Positions 17,790-26,443 of a stretch of DNA of 64,000 nucleotides are shown one piece after another. The DNA lies in NCBI RefSeq assembly GCF_006715975.1, contig NZ_VFOF01000001.1:1767001-1831000 (forward strand). Direction: 5' to 3'. The notes below the pieces were generated by a model that worked only from the letters and a program-made list of their open reading frames with translations, searched no databases and had not been told where the DNA came from. Within the stretch, counting starts at the first letter, position 1. Each line of letters opens with the position of its first letter. The stretch is from Zymomonas mobilis (GTDB taxonomy: Bacteria; Pseudomonadota; Alphaproteobacteria; Sphingomonadales; Sphingomonadaceae). Position numbers and translations under genes: made by a program.

Positions 17790-18923
17790 GTGACGTCGAA
17801 TCTATCCGGCAAGCTTGACGAAATTATCCAACAAAGCCTTGACCAACAAAGGTTGGTCGGCTGTGTTTTGATCATCGCCCATAAAGGGCGAGTAGTTTAT
17901 CAAAAAGCTGCCGGTTGGAAAGATAGAGAAAATCGACAAGCAATGGCGATAGAGACTTCTTTTCGCCTTTCTTCAGTGACCAAGCCCCTTGTTACCGCCG
18001 CCGTTTTGCGATTGGTGGAAGAAGGTAAGATCTCGCTTGATACCCCTGTAACCCGCTGGCTTCCTTATTTTCGTCCTAAAGTTGCAGGACAGTCAGAAGC
18101 GCCAGTTATAACGCTCCATCATCTTTTAACCCATCAAAGCGGTTTGAATTACGGCTTTTTATTGCCGCAAGATTCTATTTATCACCGTTTAGATATATCG
18201 GACGGCATTGATTTTAGGCCAACTTGCAGCCTTGAAGAGAATATGCACCAATTGGCAAAAGCGCCGTTATTTTATCATCCCGGAAAAGGATGGGGGTATT
18301 CTCTGGCGATAGATGTCATCGGCGCTATGCTTGAAAAGCTCTGTAAACGCCCCCTGCCCGCGATTATAGAAGATTACGTAACCAAACCCCTTGGGTTGCA
18401 AAGTTGTCGCTTCTGGGCCCATTCTGACGAGTTGGCAGTTCCCTATTACAATGCGAAACCGATACCGAAAAAGATGGGTGCCCTTGAAAATTACGGTGGT
18501 GTTCTTTTTTCGCCGCGAAGAGCCGAAGAAAAAAGTGCCTACCCATCGGGTGGCGCAGGCATGATAGGCAATGCGCCTGACCTGATCCGTTTCTTTGAAG
18601 TCTTGCGCACAGGAGAAAGCCGCTTTTTAAGTCAGGCGACAAGAGAGCGCATGTTTACCAATCATGTCAGCCGAGAAATATCGACGGATAAGCCGGGTTT
18701 TGGCTTTGGATATGGTGGCTCCCTTATCATCGATCCGAAAATAGTGGGGAGCGGCCAATCTGAAGGCACGATGCAATGGGGCGGCGTTTATGGCCACAGA
18801 TGGTTTATTGATCCCACGCGTGAAATAACCGCCGTTTCGCTCACCAACACAGGTTTTGAAGGCATGAATGGGGCCTACCCAGAGGAAATTACCAAAGCCA
18901 TATATCAATCTATCGACCAATAA
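17790..18923 (+). CDS. Serine hydrolase, beta-lactamase/EstB (family VIII esterase) type
   Basis: This 377-residue enzyme has the penicillin-binding-protein fold. The SxxK nucleophile motif is S62-V-T-K65, the YxL/YxN element is GWGYSLAIDVIG (Tyr170), and the third element is the QWGGVYGHRWFIDP run near the C-terminus, the WGG form seen in EstB-type esterases rather than KTG. No signal peptide is evident, so it is probably cytoplasmic. The start is GTG at 17790, preceded by AGAAGG. The natural substrate cannot be read from sequence; an ester is more likely than a beta-lactam. Confidence 0.85.
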   Translation: MTSNLSGKLDEIIQQSLDQQRLVGCVLIIAHKGRVVYQKAAGWKDRENRQAMAIETSFRLSSVTKPLVTAAVLRLVEEGKISLDTPVTRWLPYFRPKVAGQSEAPVITLHHLLTHQSGLNYGFLLPQDSIYHRLDISDGIDFRPTCSLEENMHQLAKAPLFYHPGKGWGYSLAIDVIGAMLEKLCKRPLPAIIEDYVTKPLGLQSCRFWAHSDELAVPYYNAKPIPKKMGALENYGGVLFSPRRAEEKSAYPSGGAGMIGNAPDLIRFFEVLRTGESRFLSQATRERMFTNHVSREISTDKPGFGFGYGGSLIIDPKIVGSGQSEGTMQWGGVYGHRWFIDPTREITAVSLTNTGFEGMNGAYPEEITKAIYQSIDQ

Positions 18924-19008
18924 GGCTGTCTGCTGAATTCTAAAGGCGCATAATTTTAGGGATAAAAGCGGGAAGCAAAAAGAGAGAGCGGCGAGGAAGC
19001 AGCGGTTA

Positions 19009-21297
19009 TTAGTTGATAACAACCCCATGTTTTTTAGCCCAAGCTTCAAGCTGATCGCCGATATTGCTGGCTCCGCTTGCCAATAATTGGCGAATAAAAG
19101 GCGCGAAGGCGTCACGATCCAAAGAGCGGATCATCGCCTTGATGGGCCCGATGGCAACCGGCGTAATAGAGAGCCGCTTTAAGCCCAACCCGATTAAGGC
19201 CATCGCGGTCAGAGTGCGCCCGCCCATTTCGCCGCAAAGACCAATTTTGCAGCCAGCCGCATTGGCCTGATCGATAATCCGCGAGAGAAAACGCAGCAAG
19301 GCTGGTGAGAGCCAGTCATATCTTTCGGCCAATTTAGGATAGGCACGATCAGCGGCAAAGAAGAACTGGATTAAGTCGTTGGTACCGATCGACAGGAAAT
19401 CAAGCTTGGGTAGCAAGATATCCAGCGTTTCAGCTAAAGAAGGCACTTCCAGCATCGAGCCGTAATAGATTTTTTTAGCGCGCGGTTTGTCATGCTTTAT
19501 CAGCCATTTATTCTGGCTTTCAAAAATAGCGCGCGCCTGCTCATATTCCCAAGGTTCTGCAATCATCGGGAACATGACGTAAAGCGGACGACCAGCCGCA
19601 CCTTCTATCAAGGCCCTTGCCTGAACCTTTAAGAGAGCTTTTCTTTCCAAGGCCAAACGGATAGCACGCCACCCCAAGGCGGGGTTTTCTTCGACGGTTT
19701 CATCGCTGTTATTGATATAAGGCAGCGTTTTATCATTGCCTATATCAACCGTCCGAAAGATAACCGGACGATCTCCCGCCGCTTCCAGCACATCCCGATA
19801 AAGTCTTAGCTGCCTTTCGCGCCGAGGCAATGTCGAGGAAACCAAAAATTCAAATTCGGTTCTGAAAAGACCAATACCGTCAGCACCGGTTGCATCCAAG
19901 GCGGCGACATCATCCCGCAAGCCCGCATTGATCATGAGCTCGATACGGTGATTATCGCGCGTGATAGCCGGTAAATCGCGCATGGCTGCAAATTCGGCAC
20001 GTCTTTTACGACTTAGAGCGAAACGGGTGGCAAAAGCTTCTTCGATTTCAGGGGTCGGGCGAATAAAGACAACGCCTTGGTTACTATCAACCAGCAGCAA
20101 GTCGCCTTCTTTGACGCCTTGGTGAATTTCTTTGACCCGACCAAGCACCGGAATACCGATTGCTTTGGCAACAATCGTCACATGAGAGGTTAGTGAGCCT
20201 TCTTCTAGGACAATACCTTTTAACCGCCGCCGATCATATTCCAGCAATTCGGCAGGCCCCATATTGCGCGCAATCAAGATTGCATCGTCATGAAGCCCCA
20301 GTCGGGCAGCCGTCCCCAATTGACCCGAGACCAGACGCAGCAAACGGTTGGAAAGGTCTTCTAGATCATGCAAGCGGTCAGCTAAGATAGGATCACCGAT
20401 TTCTCGCATCCGCATCCGGTTATGCTGCTGAACACGTTCAATCGCCGCTTCTGCGGTTAATCCGCTATCAATGGCTTCATCAATCCGCCGCCGCCAGCCT
20501 TCATCATAAGCGAACATCCGGTAGGTAGCGAGCACCTCACGATGGTCATTGGAATTACCGAAAAATTCGGCTTCCTGAGCCATGCGTTCGATTTGTTCCC
20601 GCATACGGGCAAAAGCAGCATTCAGCCTTTGCCTTTCTACTTCGACATCTTCGGCAACAGTAAATTCAATGGTAACGCGCGGCTGATGGAAGACGGCATA
20701 TCCCCGCCCCATACCTTCGACCAGTTTTAAGCCATTATACCGTAACGAGCCTTGGTCTTTGGAACCGCTTCCAGCGAGACTGTTTTCATCAATCAGGCCG
20801 GCGCTGAAAATAAGTTCAGCCAAAACCATGGCGACGGTTTGGAGGGCTTCGACTTCGATATCGGCAAAGCGGCGAGATTCCGCTGATTGCACAGCGAGAA
20901 CACCAACAGCCTGTTCCCGTCTGACGATCGGGACACCGGCAAAGCTATGAAAAAGCTCTTCCCCTGTTTCAGGGTTATGCACAAAATCGGGATGGCTGGT
21001 GGCTTCGCTTAGATTCAAGATCGCCATGTCACGGGCAATGGTACCGACCAGCCCCTGCCCCAAGCTTAGCCTTGTGACATGCACGGCTTCTTGTTTTAAG
21101 CCATAGGTTGCAAAAAGTTCGAGAACCCCATCACGCAGCAGATAGATAGAACAGACATCGCTTAATAAAGCAGTGCTAATAATTTGCACCACCTGATCAA
21201 GTTTTGACTGTGCATTGGAGCGCGAAGCCATAACATCATGTAAACGTGTTAAAATCTCTCGCGCGGCAATGGTCGCTATCTGCTGGGATGGAGACAT
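19009..21297 (-). CDS. ptsP: Nitrogen PTS enzyme I (PtsP, GAF-domain phosphotransferase)
   Basis: This 762-residue protein has an N-terminal GAF domain (residues about 15-165), the PEP-utiliser N-terminal region, the phosphohistidine domain with SLTSHVTIVAKAIGIPVLG (predicted phospho-His372), and a C-terminal PEP-binding barrel containing LFRTEFEFL, ALGWRAIRLAL and GLCGEMGGR. EI-Ntr takes phosphate from PEP and passes it to NPr and then EIIA-Ntr, a regulatory rather than sugar-transport chain. It starts 16 bases after the nitronate monooxygenase gene, so lysC-NMO-ptsP is probably one operon. NPr and EIIA-Ntr are not in the window. Confidence 0.94.
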   Translation of the reverse strand: MSPSQQIATIAAREILTRLHDVMASRSNAQSKLDQVVQIISTALLSDVCSIYLLRDGVLELFATYGLKQEAVHVTRLSLGQGLVGTIARDMAILNLSEATSHPDFVHNPETGEELFHSFAGVPIVRREQAVGVLAVQSAESRRFADIEVEALQTVAMVLAELIFSAGLIDENSLAGSGSKDQGSLRYNGLKLVEGMGRGYAVFHQPRVTIEFTVAEDVEVERQRLNAAFARMREQIERMAQEAEFFGNSNDHREVLATYRMFAYDEGWRRRIDEAIDSGLTAEAAIERVQQHNRMRMREIGDPILADRLHDLEDLSNRLLRLVSGQLGTAARLGLHDDAILIARNMGPAELLEYDRRRLKGIVLEEGSLTSHVTIVAKAIGIPVLGRVKEIHQGVKEGDLLLVDSNQGVVFIRPTPEIEEAFATRFALSRKRRAEFAAMRDLPAITRDNHRIELMINAGLRDDVAALDATGADGIGLFRTEFEFLVSSTLPRRERQLRLYRDVLEAAGDRPVIFRTVDIGNDKTLPYINNSDETVEENPALGWRAIRLALERKALLKVQARALIEGAAGRPLYVMFPMIAEPWEYEQARAIFESQNKWLIKHDKPRAKKIYYGSMLEVPSLAETLDILLPKLDFLSIGTNDLIQFFFAADRAYPKLAERYDWLSPALLRFLSRIIDQANAAGCKIGLCGEMGGRTLTAMALIGLGLKRLSITPVAIGPIKAMIRSLDRDAFAPFIRQLLASGASNIGDQLEAWAKKHGVVIN

Positions 21298-21313
21298 AAC
21301 TTTATAACAACCG

Positions 21314-22393
21314 TCAAATCAAAGTGCGTTTGGCAAGGGCAATAGCAGCTTCGTCAACAAGATTTTGAATGATATCTTTTGCTGGTTCTTCTTGCTTTAC
21401 CATGCCAACGGATTGGCCAGCCATAACGGAACCGTTTTCGATATCACCATCGATAACAGCGCGCCGAAGAGAACCCGCCCAATAATGTTCAATCATCAGC
21501 TGGGCATCGGGCAGCGCCAATTCGCCATCATCAAGCGCTTTTGCGACTTCCCGTTGCTTTGCAATAAAGTTTTCAGTGGTCGCGTTTTTCAAAGCTCTAA
21601 CCGGAATAACCGGAAGACGGGAATCGATTTGCACCGAAGTCACGGCATCTCTGGCCGCAGCGCGGATGAAAGCCTGTTTGAATTTGGGATGGGCAATAGA
21701 TTCCGTTGCACAGACGAAGCGCGTACCCAATTGAACACCAGCAGCGCCCATTTCGAGGAAAGCCGCAATCGATTCACCACGAGCAATACCACCGGCAACA
21801 AAAACCGGTAATTTTCCAGCCAAAGCTGGCAAAATTTCTTGTGCCAATACCGTGGTTGTAACGGGCCCGATATGGCCCCCCGCTTCCATGCCTTCAATCA
21901 CCAAGGCATCAACGCCAGCCCGCAGTAATTTCCGTCCCAAGATCAAAGCAGGCGCAAAGCAGATAACTTTCGCGCCGCCTTTTTTAAGCTTGTCGATAGA
22001 AGCGGTTGTGGGCAGGCCACCCGCCAAGACGACATGGCTGACTTTGTGATTAAGGCAGACATCAATAAGCTTATCCAGCTCGGGATGCATGGTAATCAGA
22101 TTCACACCAAAGGATTGCTGTGTCAGCTGTTTGGTAGCGGTTATTTCTTCATCAAGTAGCTGAGGTGACATCGCCCCACAGGCGAGAACGCCAAATCCGC
22201 CTGCATTGGATAATGCAGAAACCAGATGGCGTTCACTCACCCAACTCATTGCGCCGCCCATAATGGCATAACGACAATTCAGAAATTCTGAACCGCGGGT
22301 CATCAGCTGGTTAAGCTTTTGATGGCCTTGTTCCAGAATTTTATTGTCTGTCAAATCGGCATCATTATTTTGTTGGCTGGCGCTATGGGTCAT
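21314..22393 (-). CDS. Nitronate monooxygenase-family FMN oxidoreductase
   Basis: This 359-residue TIM-barrel flavoprotein belongs to the 2-nitropropane dioxygenase/NMO family. YAIMGGAMSWVSERHLVSALSN near the N-terminus, GMEAGGHIGPVTT (flavin phosphate contact), PVFVAGGIARGESIAAFLEMG and GVQLGTRFVCATES are family signatures. Members oxidise alkyl nitronates or reduce quinones or enoyl substrates; which applies here is not visible. Its ATG overlaps the lysC stop (22390-22393), implying translational coupling, and ptsP follows 16 bases later. Confidence 0.88.
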   Translation of the reverse strand: MTHSASQQNNDADLTDNKILEQGHQKLNQLMTRGSEFLNCRYAIMGGAMSWVSERHLVSALSNAGGFGVLACGAMSPQLLDEEITATKQLTQQSFGVNLITMHPELDKLIDVCLNHKVSHVVLAGGLPTTASIDKLKKGGAKVICFAPALILGRKLLRAGVDALVIEGMEAGGHIGPVTTTVLAQEILPALAGKLPVFVAGGIARGESIAAFLEMGAAGVQLGTRFVCATESIAHPKFKQAFIRAAARDAVTSVQIDSRLPVIPVRALKNATTENFIAKQREVAKALDDGELALPDAQLMIEHYWAGSLRRAVIDGDIENGSVMAGQSVGMVKQEEPAKDIIQNLVDEAAIALAKRTLI

Positions 22394-23664
22394 CCAAAAA
22401 CCTCTTCACTGACCGGCTCATTATCGGCATCAAGCCCGTAGGCCGTGTGCAATACCCGAACCGCCAATTCCGTGTAAGCATCGTCAATCAGGACGCTGAC
22501 TTTGATTTCAGAAGTGGTGATCGCGAGAATATTGATACCGCGTTTGGCAAGGGCTTCAAACATGGTAGCAGCAACGCCCGGATGGCTGCGCATACCCACG
22601 CCGACAATGCTGACTTTGCAGACATTGTCGTTTTTGAGCGCTTTTACAAAACCAATCTGGGTTTTGCCTTTTTCCAAAATATCGAGGACTTGCGAAAGCT
22701 GTGCTTTGGGAACCGTGAAGGTCACATCGGTGATATGGCCTTCATAGGCAATCTGCACAATCATATCGACATGGATATTGGCAGCGGCCAAAAGAGAGAA
22801 AATCTGAGCTACCGCACCCGGTTTATCAGGAACACCCGTTAAGGTTACCTTGGCTTCGGATTTATCGTAAGCGATACCCGTAATGATCTGACGTTCCATA
22901 TTGCCTTCTCTTATTTCGTCTTCCGAAACAATCAACGTGCCACCTTCTGGTGGTAAATCAGGATCTCCAAAGGAGGAAAGCACCCGAAGACGGGTTTTTG
23001 CTTTCATTGCCAGACCGACAGAACGGGTCTGAAGCACTTTAGCACCGACACTGGCGAGTTCCAGCATTTCTTCGTAAGTGACACGATCCAAACGCCGTGC
23101 GCGAGAAACAATGCGGGGATCAGTTGTATAAACACCGTCAACATCGGTATAAATATCGCAACGATCGGCATCCAGCGCCGCAGCCAAAGCCACAGCAGAG
23201 GTGTCGGAGCCACCACGGCCAAGGGTTGTCACCCGACCTTCGTCGCTGACACCTTGGAAACCGGCGATAACCGCCACCTCTTTGGAACTCATGGCTTTAA
23301 CCAGCCGTTCAGTGTCTATCGATTCAATCCGGCTATTGGCATAAGCATCGGAAGTGTGAATCGGAATTTGCCAGCCGAACCAGCTACGGGCGCTGACGCC
23401 CATCGACTTTAACACAATGGCCAAAAGGCCACTGGTTACCTGTTCACCGGAAGAGACAACAGCGTCATATTCCGCAGGATCATAAAGAGGAGCCGCTTCA
23501 CGACAAAATCCCACCAAACGATCGGTTTCGCCCGACATGGCTGAGACGACGACGGCAACTTCATTGCCGTCTTCTACTTCTTTTTGGACACGACGAGCGA
23601 CGTTTCGGATTCTTTCCAATCCTGCAACCGACGTGCCACCAAACTTCATTACGATACGGGCCAT
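22390..23664 (-). CDS. lysC: Aspartate kinase (class with tandem ACT domains)
   Basis: This 424-residue monofunctional aspartokinase phosphorylates L-aspartate at the head of lysine, threonine, methionine and diaminopimelate synthesis. MARIVMKFGGTSVAGLERI is the kinase signature, LGRGGSDTSAVALAAAL the nucleotide site, and two ACT domains (from about residue 270, e.g. DKPGAVAQIFSLLAAANIHV) provide feedback control. The frame is open 37 codons upstream, but the ATG at 23664 starts the conserved domain. It is divergent from ubiG and overlaps the next gene by 4 bases. Confidence 0.95.
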   Translation of the reverse strand: MARIVMKFGGTSVAGLERIRNVARRVQKEVEDGNEVAVVVSAMSGETDRLVGFCREAAPLYDPAEYDAVVSSGEQVTSGLLAIVLKSMGVSARSWFGWQIPIHTSDAYANSRIESIDTERLVKAMSSKEVAVIAGFQGVSDEGRVTTLGRGGSDTSAVALAAALDADRCDIYTDVDGVYTTDPRIVSRARRLDRVTYEEMLELASVGAKVLQTRSVGLAMKAKTRLRVLSSFGDPDLPPEGGTLIVSEDEIREGNMERQIITGIAYDKSEAKVTLTGVPDKPGAVAQIFSLLAAANIHVDMIVQIAYEGHITDVTFTVPKAQLSQVLDILEKGKTQIGFVKALKNDNVCKVSIVGVGMRSHPGVAATMFEALAKRGINILAITTSEIKVSVLIDDAYTELAVRVLHTAYGLDADNEPVSEEVFG

Positions 23665-23737
23665 AAAGAAACGCTCAAAATTATAGCAGAAAACCAGCTT
23701 TGCAGACGCAAAGGCGATTTTGTAGGGATGTATTATA

Positions 23738-24529
23738 ATGAAAGCAAGCGCTGCTTCACATTCATTGTCAACCAAAGAGCAGACTTCTGATAAAAAAAAT
23801 ACTCAGACTTCTTCGACAATTGACCATCATCAGGCCACCCATTTTGGCAAAATGGCAAAGGACTGGTGGAATCCATTTGGCAGTTCCGCCATGCTCCATC
23901 GCATGAATCCGGTCAGATTATCGTATATCCGGCAGGCGATTGATCAGTATTTTGTAACTGCTTTTGGAAACCCTTTCCCTTTAATGGGGAAAAAAGTGCT
24001 GGATATCGGCTGTGGCGCTGGTCTTTTGAGCGAGCCATTAAGCCGATTGGGGGGCGATGTGACTGGAGTCGATGCGGCTTCAGAGAATGTTGCAGTCGCA
24101 AAAGCCCATGCCGAACAGCAGCATTTAAAGATAAACTATATGGCGGGTGATCTTGAAACGGTTGAAGACAGCCATTTCGATCTGATCACCGCAATGGAAG
24201 TTTTGGAACATGTGGCCGATCCCGCAGAATTTATACAGGCAATCGCGGCAAAGCTGGATCAAAATGGCCTTTTGATCTTATCGACGCCGAACCGGACTTT
24301 GCTTTCTAGAATGATGATTATCGGAATTGGCGAAACTTTGGGCGGTATTCCGGCCAAGACGCATGATTGGAGCCGTTTTTTAAAACCGGAAGAGACAAAG
24401 GTTCTTTTGGAAAAAGCCGGTCTCGTCATGACTGATATCATCGGGATGACATGGACGCCGTTACGTGGCTTTAGTTTAAGCCACAATAAAGCCGTCGATT
24501 ATTTAATGACCATTCAAAAAAAGAGTTAG
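23738..24529 (+). CDS. ubiG: Ubiquinone biosynthesis O-methyltransferase
   Basis: This 263-residue SAM-dependent methyltransferase carries out both O-methylations in ubiquinone synthesis. A polar tail of about 35 residues precedes HFGKMAKDWWNPFGSSAMLHRMNP. The SAM site is KVLDIGCGAGLLSEPLSRLG (residues about 87-106) and the catalytic region is ITAMEVLEHVADPAEF. Shorter starts within the tail cannot be excluded. It is divergent from lysC. coq7 at 37.5 kb acts in the same pathway. Confidence 0.94.
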   Translation: MKASAASHSLSTKEQTSDKKNTQTSSTIDHHQATHFGKMAKDWWNPFGSSAMLHRMNPVRLSYIRQAIDQYFVTAFGNPFPLMGKKVLDIGCGAGLLSEPLSRLGGDVTGVDAASENVAVAKAHAEQQHLKINYMAGDLETVEDSHFDLITAMEVLEHVADPAEFIQAIAAKLDQNGLLILSTPNRTLLSRMMIIGIGETLGGIPAKTHDWSRFLKPEETKVLLEKAGLVMTDIIGMTWTPLRGFSLSHNKAVDYLMTIQKKS

Positions 24530-24607
24530 TTCCCTTCATCAAAAAAAAACATAAAATTAACATATCTTGTGTAAGTTGACTATGTCTTCAAATAAACCGC
24601 AAGAACA

Positions 24608-25180
24608 ATGCAGAATAGTTTTGTGAATTTTTATATGATCAAAAAAATCGCTTCATATTTCAGTGCCTATGTTCTTTGCGGTCTATTTTCGTTGATAGCT
24701 GGAACGCCAAGCTATGCGCGTCTCTCTATGGGATTTCATGCGCCGCCTTTTGAAGCCTCTGGTATGATGATGGCGATGCCTTTCCATTTCAATCTTGATC
24801 AGACATTGAAAAATGGCCCCGCAGTTCTCTATTTTTCGGCGGCAGGAATGGATCTGGGTTGTCGCGAGGATGCTCAGCCACTGCTGAAAGCGGCACCTAA
24901 ATTACGGCTTTATGGTGCTTTTTTAATCGCCTTTTCAGTAACTGACCAATCACCGTCTATTCTCCGCAATTGTCGGGTGCAGTTGCCAGTAGCGATTGCC
25001 AATCAATCCATTACAAAGCTTTATGCGGTTAACTATCCTCTCTCTCCGGCGCAGAATACCACCTATGTCATAGCGCCTGATCGCCGGATATTATTAACCT
25101 ATGTATCGGATGATCCGGCCAGCCATATGGCGAAGGCGATGGAGGTTATACAAAATTGGCAGAAATCAGGCAGAAAATAA
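24608..25180 (+). CDS. Exported peroxiredoxin-like protein with altered active site
   Basis: This 190-residue protein has an N-terminal hydrophobic segment (MIKKIASYFSAYVLCGLFSLIAG, residues 10-32) ending near PSYARL, and a thioredoxin-fold peroxiredoxin domain. GPAVLYFSAAGMDLGC aligns with the peroxidatic region of AhpC/BCP proteins (Cys85), and NCRVQLPVA (Cys122) aligns with the second cysteine region of sphingomonad relatives I recall. The usual PxxxTxxC reads AxxxDxxC, so the conserved Pro and Thr are replaced (Ala78, Asp82). Another in-frame ATG at 24635 could be the start; neither has a strong ribosome-binding site. Confidence 0.65.
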   Translation: MQNSFVNFYMIKKIASYFSAYVLCGLFSLIAGTPSYARLSMGFHAPPFEASGMMMAMPFHFNLDQTLKNGPAVLYFSAAGMDLGCREDAQPLLKAAPKLRLYGAFLIAFSVTDQSPSILRNCRVQLPVAIANQSITKLYAVNYPLSPAQNTTYVIAPDRRILLTYVSDDPASHMAKAMEVIQNWQKSGRK

Positions 25181-25379
25181 CCGACATTATGCGCGGCTTT
25201 ATTGTATAGAGAGCCAAGCTTTCACCACAAAAGACAAAAAACCGTGTTTTAATCATGGTTAAGGAATATATTTAATTTTTGGTTCAGTTAATATTACTTT
25301 TGATTTGTTAGAATACCAGCCGATGTCAGTTTAATGAAATTATTATAAGTAAACCAAAATTAGGAAATCGGGGAGTTTA

Positions 25380-26249
25380 ATGAAGGGCGAATATAATGAT
25401 AAACCGGAAAATGATCCCGTCATCCACCAAACGGAGACGGGTGAGAATATCGGGGACATTTTAAAAAAAGCCCGCAAGGCAAAAAAATTGACCTTGGAAG
25501 AGGTTTCCAGACAGACCCGTATTCCCATTCGTCATCTGGAATCGCTTGAAGCCAATTCGACCAAAGGTTTACCAGCGACAACCTATAGTGCCGGTTTTGT
25601 CAAAACATACGCCCAATTATTGGATTTAGACGGTGCCGATATGGCCGCCCGTTTTCGGCAGACGATGGGTGAAGCCACTCGTCAGCAACCGATTATCGAG
25701 CCCTATGCCCCCGCTGACCCGACCCGCGTCCCGCCCTTACGCTTGATTATTCCCTGCTTGGTTGCCGCTGCCATTATTATCATGGGTGGAATTATATGGA
25801 ACCGGCATCATGTTGATGCATCGCTCTATACCCAAAATCAGACTTCTTCTCTTGGGAATATCGACGGTGAAAATAATACATCCGCAGAAAACGGGACAGA
25901 TACAAAGCAAAGCCAAGCGATAGCCGGAAGTGAAGACGGCAAAGGTAAAGTCGTTTTATCTGCGACAAAATCGGTTTGGCTTCGCCTTTATGACGGAAAA
26001 TCAGGTCCTGTTTTGGTCGAAAAAACGCTTAATGCGGGTGAGCATATTGCCGTGCCTGATACGGCCAAGAATCCGATGTTACAGACCAATCACCCTGAAT
26101 CCTTAACCATTGCCCTTGATAACAAAATTTTGCCAGCTTCTATATTGCCGACCAAACGGGTCAAAGATTTTAGCCTGCTTGAAAATAATCTTGTTAAGGT
26201 GACGACTGTGCCGTCATCATCCTCTGCTATGTATAATTATGGCGGATAA
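25380..26249 (+). CDS. rodZ: RodZ-like cytoskeletal membrane protein
   Basis: This 289-residue bitopic protein has an N-terminal Cro-type helix-turn-helix (IGDILKKARKAKKLTLEEVS, then PIRHLESLEAN, residues about 24-60), a linker, one transmembrane helix at residues about 120-140, a Ser/Asn/Thr-rich periplasmic linker, and a C-terminal DUF4115 beta domain (SVWLRLYDGKSGPVLVEKTL). RodZ links MreB filaments to the elongation machinery. GGGGAG lies just ahead of the ATG. It lies upstream of cpoB with a 194-base gap. Confidence 0.88.
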   Translation: MKGEYNDKPENDPVIHQTETGENIGDILKKARKAKKLTLEEVSRQTRIPIRHLESLEANSTKGLPATTYSAGFVKTYAQLLDLDGADMAARFRQTMGEATRQQPIIEPYAPADPTRVPPLRLIIPCLVAAAIIIMGGIIWNRHHVDASLYTQNQTSSLGNIDGENNTSAENGTDTKQSQAIAGSEDGKGKVVLSATKSVWLRLYDGKSGPVLVEKTLNAGEHIAVPDTAKNPMLQTNHPESLTIALDNKILPASILPTKRVKDFSLLENNLVKVTTVPSSSSAMYNYGG

Positions 26250-26443
26250 GGCTGTTTAAAGACAGGGCGTTATTGTGGTTAAAACCAGAGTAAATATTGA
26301 CCCCGTTCCGGCTTAGTGCTTTGTTCTGTAAAATACAATCAGGCCATGCAGCCTTTATGAACTGTTCATCGCCTATCATCTAAACAGACTGTGCTTTACC
26401 CAGTAGTCCGTTAAGATATTCCGTAATAAAGGCGGTTTTGCGC

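Noticed and set aside
17790-18923. Class C beta-lactamase call for the serine hydrolase
   Set aside because: It has SxxK and YxL but a WGG-type third motif and no signal peptide, which fits EstB-type esterases better than a periplasmic beta-lactamase.
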